Shown here: positions 20,868-31,607 of the stretch, in pieces
Layout of the letters: every line of letters begins with the position of its first letter
How positions within the stretch are numbered: position 1 is the stretch's first letter
Assembly (NCBI GenBank): GCA_029204225.1
Contig: CM055095.1
Location: 55,515,612-55,579,611, forward strand
Direction: 5' to 3'
Length of the DNA: 64,000 nt
DNA from: Diphasiastrum complanatum
Lineage: Eukaryota; Streptophyta; Lycopodiopsida; Lycopodiales; Lycopodiaceae
The notes under the pieces: generated by a model
What the model was told of the DNA's origin: nothing
The model's database searches: none
What the model saw: only the letters and a program-made list of their open reading frames with translations
Translations under genes and position numbers: made by a program

Positions 20868-22760
20868 ATGGCTTCCAATGGTGGGATCATGTTAGAAACT
20901 AATGATGGGTTGAGATCATCAAACTACTCCACCTAGAAAGTGAGGATGGAGTCCTTACTTGAGTTAAATGAGCTCATGGACATAGTTGCAGGAACTGAAG
21001 AGAGGCCACCCACAGGTCAAGAGCAACAAAGGTTTGATAAGAAGGCTAAAAGGTCTCTTCATATCATTAAAATGAATGTTACCAATGAACTTCTCAAGGA
21101 AGTTGGTTACTGTCAAAGTGCAAGTGAGGCATGGAATGCCTTGAAGAAGCTCTTTGAATCAAAGTCCACATCTAGGGTATTGACTCTAGGGAGGCAAATA
21201 TTTTCCAGTAGACAAAGAGAGGGAGAAAGTGCTCATGTATTTGTCTTGAGGGTTAAGTCCTTAAGTGATGATCTAGCATGCATTAATAAAAGCATAAAAG
21301 ATGGTGAAATTGTCTAGGTTATGTTGAATAGTTTGCTAGATGAACATGCTAACTTGTGCAAAGTTTTGCCATTCAAAGAGTCTTGCCAAGTGTGGTTGAC
21401 TTGCAAGAAATCCTATTGGCTGAAGAACATAGGCTGCAATCAAAGATTGATGGTGCATCCTTGCAAGGTGGAGGGGAAGAGGCTTTCTTCACAAAAGGCA
21501 AAGTCAAAGGCAAAGGTAAAGGCAAAGGAAAATGGTCCAAAGGTGGTAACTTGGATCATGATGATCACTCTTTCTCCTTCTCTTCTACTTCTTTTAGAAA
21601 GAAAGATAAGTCAAAGTTCAACTGCTTTTATTGTGGGATAAAAGGTCATTTTGCTAATGAATGTCATAAGAAGAAAAGAGAGCAAGGTGAGAGGCAAGGA
21701 AATCTAGCAATAGATGAAGAAGAGGATAGCATTTCTGAATCTCTTCTTATGACTTCAAGTTTGCTTGCACATATAGATGAGAATGATCCTTGGTGGATTC
21801 ATAGTGGAGCCTCATCTCACATGACAAGACATAAGGAATACTTTTCATCCTTATTGTCTTATGAGGGAGAGAGCAACATAGATTTGATGGTCAATGTGAC
21901 ATCAAAGGCACAGACACAATTCCTATATCTCTTTCAATAAATAGGAAAGCTAATCTTGAAAATGAATTGTACATTTCTTCAATCACTAAGAACTTGCTTA
22001 GTGTTAGTTGACAAAGGGCTTGATGTTGACTTCATTGGAGATGCTTGTTTGATTAGTAAATGTGGATCCTTGATTGCTAAAGGAAGGAGGCATGGTAAAC
22101 TTTTCAAACTGGATGCATGTGTGATCTCTAAGCATGAAGGATGTATGGCTAGGGAACAATTGACAAACCAAGAAGTTTGGCATAAGAGGAATCTTTGGAG
22201 ATAATGGCAAATAAAGAGCATGTTCTTGGTCTCCCTAAAAGTTTTGTAACAAATAATACATTTTGTGAACATTGTGCCTTGTCCAAATCTCAATAACTTG
22301 CTTATTCTAGATCTACTTCTAGATCTAAAGAATTCTTTCAACTTGTGCATTCTGATATTCATTCTTCTAGTACAACTAGCAATGGTGGGACAAAGATGTG
22401 TGCAGCTTTCATTATGACTTTAGTAGGTATACTTGGGTCTATTTTCTTAAAACCAAAGATGAAGTGTTTGCTGCATTTGTCAAGTTTAAGAATGAAGTGG
22501 AAGATCAATTCAATAAAAAGATCAAATGCTTGAGATCAGATAATGGAGAAGAATATATTTCAAATAAGCTCAAAGATTTTTGCATAGCACATGGGATCAA
22601 GAGGGAGTTTTCTAGTCCTAGGACTCCACAACAAAATGGAGTGGCAGAGAGGAAGAATAGAACCCTTTGTGAATGTGCCAAGGCAATGAGACTACATGCT
22701 AATCTTGCTAAGTCCTTTTGGGGAGAAGCTTTAGCATGTGCTAACTATCTTTGTAATCAT
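20868..22760 (+). mobile_element. Copia gag-protease-integrase, truncated
   Basis: Gag starts MASNGGIMLETNDGLRSSNY at 20868, breaks at a TAG near 20935, and continues with SLLELNELMDIVAGTEERPP and SEAWNALKKLFESKSTSRV. A frameshift near 21320 leads to SVVDLQEILLAEEHRLQ, the Lys/Gly run and the zinc knuckle CFYCGIKGHFANEC. The protease motif reads WWIHSGASSHMT where functional elements have DSGAS. Integrase (22340-22760) holds [32 protein letters not shown] and [12 protein letters not shown], so the DDE residues are readable. It ends at 22760 (ANYLCNH), so RT and 3' LTR are missing. Confidence 0.88.
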
Positions 22761-23055
22761 TGAGTTATCCGCAGTTTTCAGTGTCAATTGTGATTTTAGA
22801 AGTAGAGTCTGATACATGGATTACAATGGATCTGTTAGTTGACAGAAGCTTGTCCCTAGATTTGATGCATTAGCAGGGGATTTGAAGCTTATTCATTAAC
22901 CAAAAAAGATCAGGATGTAATATTGAACCATGTTAATTCTTCTGTCTAAATCATAGAATCAGGTGTGAATTTGTGGTATCCATCTGATAGGCGTGCCAGT
23001 CATCCAAATAAAGGGATTCTCTAGTTTTGAGAACAAGATATAATTTTCTTATATA
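22761..23055 (+). other. Decayed retroelement segment
   Basis: Begins abruptly where Copia integrase stops. Contains VxYMDYNGS-like coding traces but no firm family assignment. It is probably the left part of the decayed element that resumes at 27796. Confidence 0.35.
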
Positions 23056-23254
23056 AATTATAGGACAACTAGATGATCAATTGATCTCTAGAATATTAGA
23101 TAAGGCAGTTAAGAGCTTTCTTGAAGGAAAAGATGATGGTATGAGACATCAGTAATTTTGGAAAGAGAATTCTAGGACTGTAAAAATCTTGATGATCAAT
23201 GGTGTGTTTTAGTACCTAGTCGCGATATGGGAAAAATAAAACCGTTTAATCAAA
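23056..23254 (+). repeat. 198-bp direct repeat, left copy
   Basis: From ATTATAGGACAACTAGATG to CCGTTTAATCAAATG. It matches 27796-27993 in the same orientation with scattered substitutions and small indels. The two copies flank the minus-strand Gypsy block. Confidence 0.9.
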
Positions 23255-23569
23255 TGACTTTAAGAAATCCAACACCTTCTTTTTGTCCTTTTTTGTCATT
23301 TTGGTGGGATCATCCTTGTTGTCTTTCTTCGGGACTGCCGTGACATTCACCTCATGGTTGCAAATATCAACGTCTGTTGTAGCTATCGCCTCTTCAGGTA
23401 GGTCACTCCATCAGATCACTTGGTTGTAGCGTTGCTTCAACTGATTCTTCTTATTCACAGGTGCCTTAGGTGGATCGATCCTTGAGACTTTCACCATAGC
23501 AGACTTTTGTGGTGGTTGAGCTGGTACCTTCTTGGTTTCGTAACTATCTGGGTCCATGTGGTGTAGGAC

Positions 23570-23806
23570 CTATTCATCAATCAGCTCAATCTCCTTATTA
23601 TAAGTTAGAGCATGTTTCCAAGAGACTAGATCATCGTCCACTGGGTTCTCAATAGGCTCCGCTGACAGCCATGCTACGTTTATCATATTCACCCCAAATG
23701 TGATTGGTGTGTTCCTAGTGTAACTTTTGGGTTCTGGATCTGGACGATCAATCGTATGATCTGTTGTGGATGATCCGTCATCAGCCTTGGGTGCAATAGG
23801 TTTCAC
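23570..23806 (-). pseudogene. Gypsy post-protease linker
   Basis: 78 open codons (KPIAPKADDGSSTTDHTIDR and NMINVAWLSAEPIENPVDDD) continuing the minus-strand polyprotein between the protease and the truncation. No catalytic motif. Confidence 0.6.
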
Positions 23807-23869
23807 CGCCCATGTGGTTGGATCAACCTTTACAGCCTGTTCTCTGTTCTTGAAGGTGACTTTCCCTGT

Positions 23870-24451
23870 ATTCTAGCTGTGTACTACTTGCACAGTCCTC
23901 AGCCAAGGTCTTCCCAGTAAAACACGGTATGCATATGGAGATTCAGGTATATCCATGATTACAAAAGGAAACACAAACTGCATGCTTGCTATCTTTACGG
24001 GGATATCGACAACTACACCTTTTGGTTTCACATAGGATTGATCTGCTAGCTTGATGGCGAATCTTGTCGGCTTCAGTCCTTGTAGACCTCATTTTTCATA
24101 TAAAGTGGTGGAGATCAGATTGACACCCGATCCTCCATCTGCCACTGTCGCCTCGTCCTCATATCTCTTGTGTTTGATTGGCAAAGTGATGTTGTGTTCC
24201 TCACTTTCCCATGCTGCTCCGATGTGGAGGACATTATTTGTTTCATCATAGACCGCACAATATATGGGCTCAGGCGCTACTGGCTCCTCATCCGCTTTGG
24301 CCCATTCAGCTAGAAGGCTTTTTGCTTGTGGTGCAATCCGCAGTAGTTCTCCGAGTGGTAAACTAACATGACTTGACAACAAAAGTGTGAGCCTTTCAGT
24401 GCGTGGTTCCTTGGGCTCCACCATGTGAAAAGGTGGTTCATGTTGGTGCAA
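23870..24451 (-). pseudogene. Gypsy aspartic protease
   Basis: Contains EATVADGGSGVNLISTTLYE, the active-site region of a retroviral-type aspartic protease with D-G-G where D-[ST]-G is usual, then (after a stop at about 24090) PYAYRVLLGRPWLRTVQVVH, the conserved C-terminal block. The second position of the catalytic triad loop is changed and a stop separates the halves. Confidence 0.75.
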
Positions 24452-24691
24452 CCGATCATTCTGATAAGTGCGCAGTGGTGAGCCTGCTTGCGGTTCCTGT
24501 TCGACGCAGCCTGGAGGTTTTGTGGGATGGTCTCTTTCTTGCTCTTTTTCCTCTACGTGTGCTTTCTATACCCATTGTCTTATTTTCTGGTATTGTCTTC
24601 TCTCTTCCCTCACATTTAGATATGGCGCTGAAGTTGAGGGTTGGTCGTCAGTGACCGATGGTGGCGGTGAGAAAGTCACTTCCTTCCTCTT

Positions 24692-25324
24692 CTATGCTCG
24701 CGTAACAACTAACACAGGAGCGTGGAATTGGCGACCTTCTGATGGCATCCCCGTAGGAACTGTTGGTTGTTGTATGGCAATGAGGTTAAGAGGTGCACTG
24801 GTTCCAGGTTTAAATGGAAAATTCTTGTAACAGTGTCCATAACCGCATTCTCGGCAGGAGGTTGTATATTGTCCCTTGTAGGGACATTCTGCTATTCTGT
24901 GTCCTTTGCCGCATCCGTAGCAACCGTAATTTCTTCTGCCTTGGCGCTGAGTTTGAGCTGCATAGGCCAAAATATATTCATTTATGACCAGATCCATAAA
25001 TGGTTCATCTGGTCCGTACCATTGCTGCTGCTCAAGTTGAGGTGGCATTTGCATCTCTGGTTTTGCTGCTGTCAGATTTACATGGGCCACTTGTTGATTG
25101 GCTGGCCCTGGTGGAGCAGGTAAGGCCATACGCTGGGGTTGATTTGGTGCGCCATACCTTGGTGCCGCATTGGGTGCCCCTTGATGATAAGGATAGGAAG
25201 TCTGATAAGGACTTCTCTTCTGTTGAACAATCCGGGGGTTAAAAGGGCAAAATGTCGTATCGTGCGATGTTGCATCGCACAGATGGCAGAATCTATGTGT
25301 CAGTCTCAGATTTTGCTTTAGCAC
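24692..25324 (-). pseudogene. Gypsy nucleocapsid, zinc-knuckle region
   Basis: Starts with CHLCDATSHDTTFCPFNP (CX2CX4HX4C), continues through a Pro/Gln-rich region, then has CYGCGKGHRIAECPYK (CX2CX3HX4C) and a third degenerate CRECGYGHCYKN. Multiple zinc knuckles are RNA-binding nucleocapsid features. Open for 210 codons, in frame with neither gag nor protease. Confidence 0.8.
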
Positions 25325-25429
25325 TGGACACTCGTTCGTTGTATGGTTTTGCGTGCATACTGAACACCATACATTCTCCCGTTGAGGATATTACAGCTGG
25401 TTTGGTTCCGGTTGATGTGGAGTTACTGC

Positions 25430-26308
25430 TACAGTTCCCTATAAGGCCTTCAGTTTTTGGTTAAACTTCGCCGTAAGTTGCTCCATCTGCTGTTTGTGTA
25501 ATTTTGTCATTTGCTCCAACATCAGTTCTGTGGATAGAGCGAATGCGTTTGATGATGATGATGTGATCGAGGGAGCAGGAGTGTGGGCGGAAGGATATTC
25601 GTCATCAGATCCCTCATCCTCTTCCTTGATGGCATCTTCCATAGCTTCTTGCAGAGTAGCGTACTACTCCCATCGTTTCAGTTCTCTTCTGATGCTTCGT
25701 GGTAATCTAGCTAGGAACCACATGATCACCGCATGATCGGGAGTTAGGGCTGCACTGCACTCGGATCGTAGATGTTTGACCCGTTCAATATAATCTTGGA
25801 CCCTTTCTCGTTTTCCCATCTTGACTTTGCTCAGTAGGAGAAATGGGTCTTCCAGGAATCCTCTTGGTTTAAAGCGGGTAATGAGAGCCACTTTAACCGC
25901 TTCCCAGGTGGATTTTTATTCCTCTGACAGGTTGAAAAACCAATCCTGAGCCACTGCCAGTAAGGACATAGGGAATAGCATCAGCTTCTCTGCAGGTGTC
26001 CATTTGTCGTAGATTTCATAAGCTTTCTCGTAGATCTGGAGGAATCGGATGGGATCTGATGATCCGTCATACTTTATGGTGCTCTCCGGACTGCTTGTAA
26101 GGGAGCGACAGGTACGGGTTGGCCCATTGGATCCATTGGTGCTGGTTCCGGTTCTGCTTCTTGTTGCACAACTGCTAATCTGGGAAGGTGTGGTGCCTGA
26201 TTTGCTATCTTTCGTGCTATTGATCGTCCCGATCTCAGATTCATCTGATGGTGGGTTCCAAAGTAATTTGATCTTGCTTATACAGTAGGATGCAATCTGG
26301 ATATTCAA
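25430..26308 (-). pseudogene. Gypsy gag capsid region
   Basis: Shows SPESTIKYDGSSDPIRFLQI, YEIYDKWTPAEKLMLFPMSL, VAQDWFFNLSEE, then, after a stop near 25913, STWEAVKVALITRFKPR and VQDYIERVKHLRSECS with FLARLPRSIRRELKRWE, and after another stop the acidic AMEDAIKEEDEGSDDE. This is the retrotransposon gag family (capsid). A Gln-rich EQMTKLHKQQMEQL segment ends it. Confidence 0.85.
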
Positions 26309-26589
26309 GGATCTGATCGATCTGATCGGCCAGAAGTGAATTTTAGGCCTTTTACGGTGGTTTTTCCTTGATAACTTTTTACTCCTTACACTGATTGACC
26401 TGAGATTTTGACAGTAGCTGGATCTAATGCAGATCTTTCCACTGATCTGGTCTGCTAGAGTTATCTTGTGTGAGGGTTTTTTAGCTATTTTTGCAGGTAA
26501 AAAATTTGATATCTTTCAGATCTCTGGAAAGTAAATCTCGCAAGGTTCACAGTAGCTGGATCTGGGTCAGCTCTCACTATAGAATTCTC

Positions 26590-27180
26590 TGCGTGAGTTA
26601 ACTCTCGCAAGAAGTGAAAATTTCACTGTCTACGAGGGTTCAAAACCACTTTTGTGGCTTGATCTTCACCAGATCTTCACACTAACTCTCGCAGGCTTCA
26701 TCAGTGATGTAAATTGACATTCTGAATCGATTGAGAGGGTCTGCGAGAGTTCTTACTAGAAGGATTTGCTGGATCTTCACTTTTTAGTGATTTTTTTTGC
26801 ACTTAAATTCAATTTTATGCTCACTGGAATCAAACTAACTCTCGCAAGCTCTTCTGTGACCTGGTCTCACTGAGATGGAACTTCATAATCCTCTGCGAGA
26901 GTTCTTGACCATTGGAACTGAAAATTTTGTTGTTTGCGAGGCTTCATTGATACTTTCCCATCTTTTTTTTACTGGGAACTCTCGCACAGGCACTTAGATA
27001 TCAAAATAATTCTCGCAAGCTTCTCTGTGTCCTGGTCTTACTGAGATGGAACTTCAGAGGGCTCTGTAAGAGTTCTTATAAAGATTTGAATTTTTTTGGA
27101 TTTTTTCAAGGGTTTTTTGAATTTTTTATGATTTTTCTATGATTTTTACAATCTGCTTGGAACTAACTCTCGCAGGCTTC
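26590..27180 (-). repeat. Leader repeats around ACTCTCGCA
   Basis: In the Gypsy leader the nonamer ACTCTCGCA or near variants recurs at about 26600, 26684, 26837, 26977, 27010 and 27165, and its complement TGCGAGAGT at about 26741 and 26894. One longer unit (CTCGCAAGCT..CTGGTCT.ACTGAGATGGAA) occurs at 26840-26885 and 27013-27054. Inverted copies could form stems. Confidence 0.7.
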
Positions 27181-27539
27181 TATGCAGGTCTGGGACAGTA
27201 CCCTGGAGCTGCTGCCAGTCATGCAAGGGTTAATTCTCACTGATTCTGGAGATATAAAAAATCTGATGAGATTTTAAGCTCCTTTTCCCTCCAAAATACA
27301 GATTGGTGTAATTTTTTTGGGTTTTTTGGCTGGTTGGTTTGGGTTTCAAGCCCTTAGAAGCTGTTCAGGGCCTCCTCTACCCTCTCACACCTCCTCCGCT
27401 AGCTGCGAACAGTCCAAACACAAAAAAAATACAGAAAATTAACTCCCAATAACCTATCTAAACTACTCTAAAAAGCAAGAAAATAGCTAAAATGCAGCTA
27501 AACTAGTTAGTGGAAACCTATTCCCGGCAATGGCGCCAC

Positions 27540-27795
27540 TGTAGGGTCGAAGATCTTACGAAGTATAGCCCTCCCACCTGTCAACATGGGTTAGATCACT
27601 GGATAGGTACCTAACTATGCATAGATGCTACTTTTAGTTAGTTTCCTACTTTCTCCCTTAACTCTACTCACCACTAGCAATATTCTCCTTTAACTCTACT
27701 CCTCTACACTAACATTCATCATGATCTGGGTGAAGGGAAGAGATAGAAAAGAAGAGATTGAGAAGAGAAGAGAGAAAGAGAGAGAGATATGGATT
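27540..27795 (-). mobile_element. Gypsy 5' LTR portion (U5/R side)
   Basis: TG at 27540 follows the primer-binding site, so on the minus strand this is the end of the 5' LTR. It is rich in AGAGAAG-type purines near 27740-27790. Either the LTR is truncated at 27795, or it includes the 198-bp repeat as its U3; the boundary is unresolved. Confidence 0.5.
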
Positions 27796-27993
27796 ATAGG
27801 ATAGCTAGATGATCAATGGATCTCTAGAATATCAGATATAGGCGGTTAAGGATTTTCTGGAAGGAAAAGTTGATGGTATGGGACATCAGTAATTTTGGAA
27901 AGAGAATTCTAGGACTGTAAAGATCTGATGATCAATGGTGTATTTTAGTACCTAGTCGCTATATGGGAAAAAAAAAACCGTTTGATCAAATGT
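27796..27993 (+). repeat. 198-bp direct repeat, right copy
   Basis: Second copy of the repeat at 23056-23254. It continues smoothly into the decayed element at 27994. Confidence 0.9.
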
Positions 27994-30767
27994 GGGATGT
28001 TTTGGAAAATTTTGAGGTTTAATCTAGATCCCAATGTGGTATCTCATCATTTACAAAATCAGAGGCCCTCAAATCTATTTTTTTCGCTTTCTTAATGAAT
28101 CCTTTACTTCTTAGTAATTTTTTGAATATAAGACATCAGACTAGTTTATTTGAATTCTTTCCAACATGAAGTTATTATTCTGAAAGATTGTCATGTCATA
28201 TAAATAATTACTTGTGGCAATGGACTTGGAATTCAGATAAATTCTAAGGTTAAAGTGTTTCAATTTCTTAAATCTAGAATATCTTTGTTGCATAAATATG
28301 TTTCAATGGAATGATTGTACTGTCACTCAGGTTGAAAAATATTTGAAGGAAAAGTCCTGGTTGTAATAGAGTGAATCCTTTAGTGGAAGCACTTATTACT
28401 GACTTTTCTTGGATTTAGATATTTTCATATATCATCTTTCCAGTTAACTATTATTGAAATTTATAATTTGTTTAAAAGGAAGGGTGAAGTGGTGGGATAA
28501 AATTCTATTTGGAAATATGTGGGTTGCATAGTTTTCGGAAGAGAACCAACTGTGGTATAGAAATGAAATCTGGTTTGAAAGTAATTTCGGATAGATTCAG
28601 AGTAAGATACCTAATTGGAACTTTTCGAATAAGAGAAATTCTCTAGGGATTGTGTGGACAATCTGGAACTAGAATAGGTTTGAAATTTGAATCATTATTT
28701 ATAAGTAGTACGATGAAATGTCAAAGGTTACTAATTCCATTTTGGTTGGAATAGGAACAAGTTCGATCATGATTTAAGTCTGAGAGTTCTGTATTGGATC
28801 AACCTAATCTTAGTTGAGTACTAGGACCAGAGAGGGGTTGATTGAGTGGAAGAAATTATGTAATTAGAGGTAAGTGGGATATTTTTTGGATATGTTATTT
28901 AGTCATGAGAAATAGAAATTTTTTTGTAGCTAAGTTACAAGATCTCAGTGAGATATGTGAGTAACATATGTGAGCTCTAGAGGAATCTACCAGATAAAAA
29001 TATGTTTATGTACTGGGTCATAGTGAGATTATTCACATATGTGCACAATTAGTCTTGTATGAATCTACTATGTATTCCTAGTTACTAGAGTTATTTGGTG
29101 CACTTAACCTAGCCAGTGAACATAGACATATGATCAAGTATTGTTTTGATAGATAGTTGCGGAATTAACAAATCTTTGTATAGAAGATTTATGGATTAAC
29201 TTATAAATGATTTGGGTAAGGATCTAAATGTGGTGTCATACTAGTATAATTGAATTCTTCACCTAAACATTTGAGATTTCTGAATCATTAGCAATTAACT
29301 TGAGTACTTGATTACTCCTGGTCCGAAGTTAATTGGTAAAACGATCAGTGCCAGATGTGGATTCACCAGAAACTGATGGTTTTGGTTTATATTGCTTGTA
29401 AGACGCATGATTAGTATATCGTTTAGGTTCATCAGTTAAAATTATGTGCATTGGATATACAATAGTCTTGGGATAGAGTATTTCTTAGTTAAGGAATAGA
29501 CTCAGCTCATTAGTGATTGTATCCAAGAGTGCTCAATTGGATAACGAATCATAATGAATCCAAGAATAATATCTGAATGGATATTCAGCAGGACTTTGGG
29601 TATCTAAATTTGATTCTAGATTGTAATCTACAGTTTTTTGTTGTTGAAGATGATTGTCATCTTGGGTATGCTTTTTGTCTTTAATTACCAATGGTTTATA
29701 GAACTTAAATATCTCGCGCTTCAGTTAAAGAATCTTGTTTGGAGAATATTCCTAAATCCAATATTTTTGTAATGGAAAGATTTGGAATGATTCTCACTTT
29801 TCTTGAGTTATGTTGGACAGATACTCCAATATCTTGTAAATGATTGAGTATGGTTTTGGATTTCAGAAAATTATGATTAACGAATCATACGAATCTAAAT
29901 ATTTATGATTGACGGATCATAAATAGATTATCGTTAGAGGATTTAAAGGAATGGTGATGATTCTTAAGTGTGATGATTAATTCTTAATCTATTGATTGAG
30001 TAAGAGTTCAAATCAGTGTTTTGAATATCTTTACTTTAGTATTTTAATTGAGAACCTATGGATCTCACAAACATTATCTTATTTATCTAGTGGATGATAT
30101 TATGCTACAGTTTATGGTCTGCAGATGCTTGAGTATAGTTCTTCATTTGATTGGATCTCTAGTTATCATAGGAGACAAACAAATCTATTAAGATGAATGA
30201 ATGTTATTTTCTTGCATTTGGTACTAGAAACAGGAGCATTTAACTCAAAAGAGTATCTGGGATACTCAGAGTTGAGTTTTAATCATTCTATACCTTAATG
30301 ATTCTCCTAGAGATTCTAGTTAAATGAATTATCATATCTTAGAATTGGATTCTAAGGATAATTGTACTTGGAAGTTTTTTATTGAATTGTCTGCCAGAGT
30401 TTGCGGATGATTTCAGACTGTAATTATTATAATTTTTTCCTTTAACTTTAATCTCTAAAATTAGGTAATAACTCACTCAGAGTTCATGTAAGTGTTTTAC
30501 ATGAAGGTGAAGTTACTAACTTGTGTTGAGTATAACCTAGTTGAGAAATTTATCGCTTAGTGTACTTTTCAAACTTGAGTTGTACTTCAATACAGAGATT
30601 AAACGATTGGAAATATGTTTATCTCTGAGTACTTGTTTGATATGGAAGTCAGACTAAGGATAATGAATTTCTTGATTAATATTAAAGGTTATAGGAACTG
30701 TTCTTGTAATTCTTTCCTGTTTTGAGGAGCTTCTAAGGATAGAAGCAGTTTAAGGAGGGAAGAATGT
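27994..30767 (+). mobile_element. Heavily decayed LTR-element interior
   Basis: AT-rich sequence with no open frame above 60 codons, ending in a polypurine tract AAGGAGGGAAGAATG directly before the LTR at 30768, the standard end of an LTR retrotransposon. A possible RT box (YLVDDIML) reads near 30087-30110, which is weak. The family cannot be named. Confidence 0.5.
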
Positions 30768-31183
30768 CATGGCCATATTTGGTTAAGGACCTGGAATAGT
30801 CCTAATATGGTAGATCGGCCCTCCAGTATTCTAGATTGTTGATCACGCCATGATTTAATTCCATGTCAAGGCTAGTTTGTGAGTAATAACCTTGAGAGGA
30901 CCCAGACACTCTAATTGAGACATATGGAGAATTGCATGTCTGTGTGACGGATATAGACAGGAGGACTGCATGAAGAGATGTGATCTATTTATAGTTTACC
31001 TACATGGGACTTGCATGGTTTCATGCACATGACTCTACTCTCTATATAATGAGGTAGAGATTCTCTCGTCGACATATTGGGTTTAGGTTACCAGTTTCTC
31101 TCTTCTACTTTTGCTTCACATGGCATGGCTTGGGGGCTAGATCCAGGTTTGATCTAGGATTGGTTGGGCGGTTTGGCTCCATA
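30768..31183 (+). mobile_element. 3' LTR, truncated
   Basis: Starts TGTCATGGCCATATTTGG right after the polypurine tract. It has a TATA box in CTCTATATAATGAGG near 31040 and matches the reverse LTR at 13098-13506. Similarity ends at 31183 after GGCTCCATAG, so the R/U5 end is lost. Confidence 0.8.
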
Positions 31184-31607
31184 GTCTCTCTTATTGTGTT
31201 CTTCTATCCTCATCTTAGGGGCAATCCTTTAGGGTCTTTACAAGCATCCAGTAACACCAATATGAGACGATATGGTCAAGATTCCAGAATGAAGAGAATA
31301 CTTTATCTTTGAGACAACAAGATAAATAGTAAGCAACCTTTCTTATAGAGACAAGCATACAACTTCAAGAGTACGTAATCAAATAGGCAAATGATTCCTC
31401 TCAATGAACACAAATGATTAGTTCTTTATCATTGATTAGTAAACGAAACAGATTGACAAACAAGTTCTTTATCCGAGTACATTATACTCCTTCTAAAAGT
31501 GAATGCCACATTCTGATTTGTGAATGTTCTTGAGCTTCTTGAGGTGACACACAACTCAAATAAAAAACCCATAATACAATCAAAATAGAGAGAGTCTTTT
31601 TGGGGGG

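Larger units (their letters stand above)
23255..27539 (-). mobile_element. Ty3/Gypsy interior, minus strand: gag-protease
   Basis: Read on the minus strand: primer-binding site TGGCGCCATTGCCGGGAA at 27538-27521, a leader of about 1.2 kb, gag (26308-25430), zinc knuckles (25324-24690), a long linker, aspartic protease (about 24150-23870) and a linker that ends at 23255 with KKDKKKVLDFLKS. RT and integrase are missing: the block is cut off exactly at the left 198-bp repeat. Stops and frameshifts are scattered, so this copy is inactive. Confidence 0.85.

Noticed and set aside
24403-25464. Plus-strand open frames opposite the Gypsy gag and protease
   Set aside because: Shadows of the minus-strand coding region, which has clear zinc knuckles and capsid motifs.
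30087-30110. YLVDDIML as proof of an RT domain
   Set aside because: Only one short motif; no flanking RT blocks could be read, so it was kept as a weak hint only.
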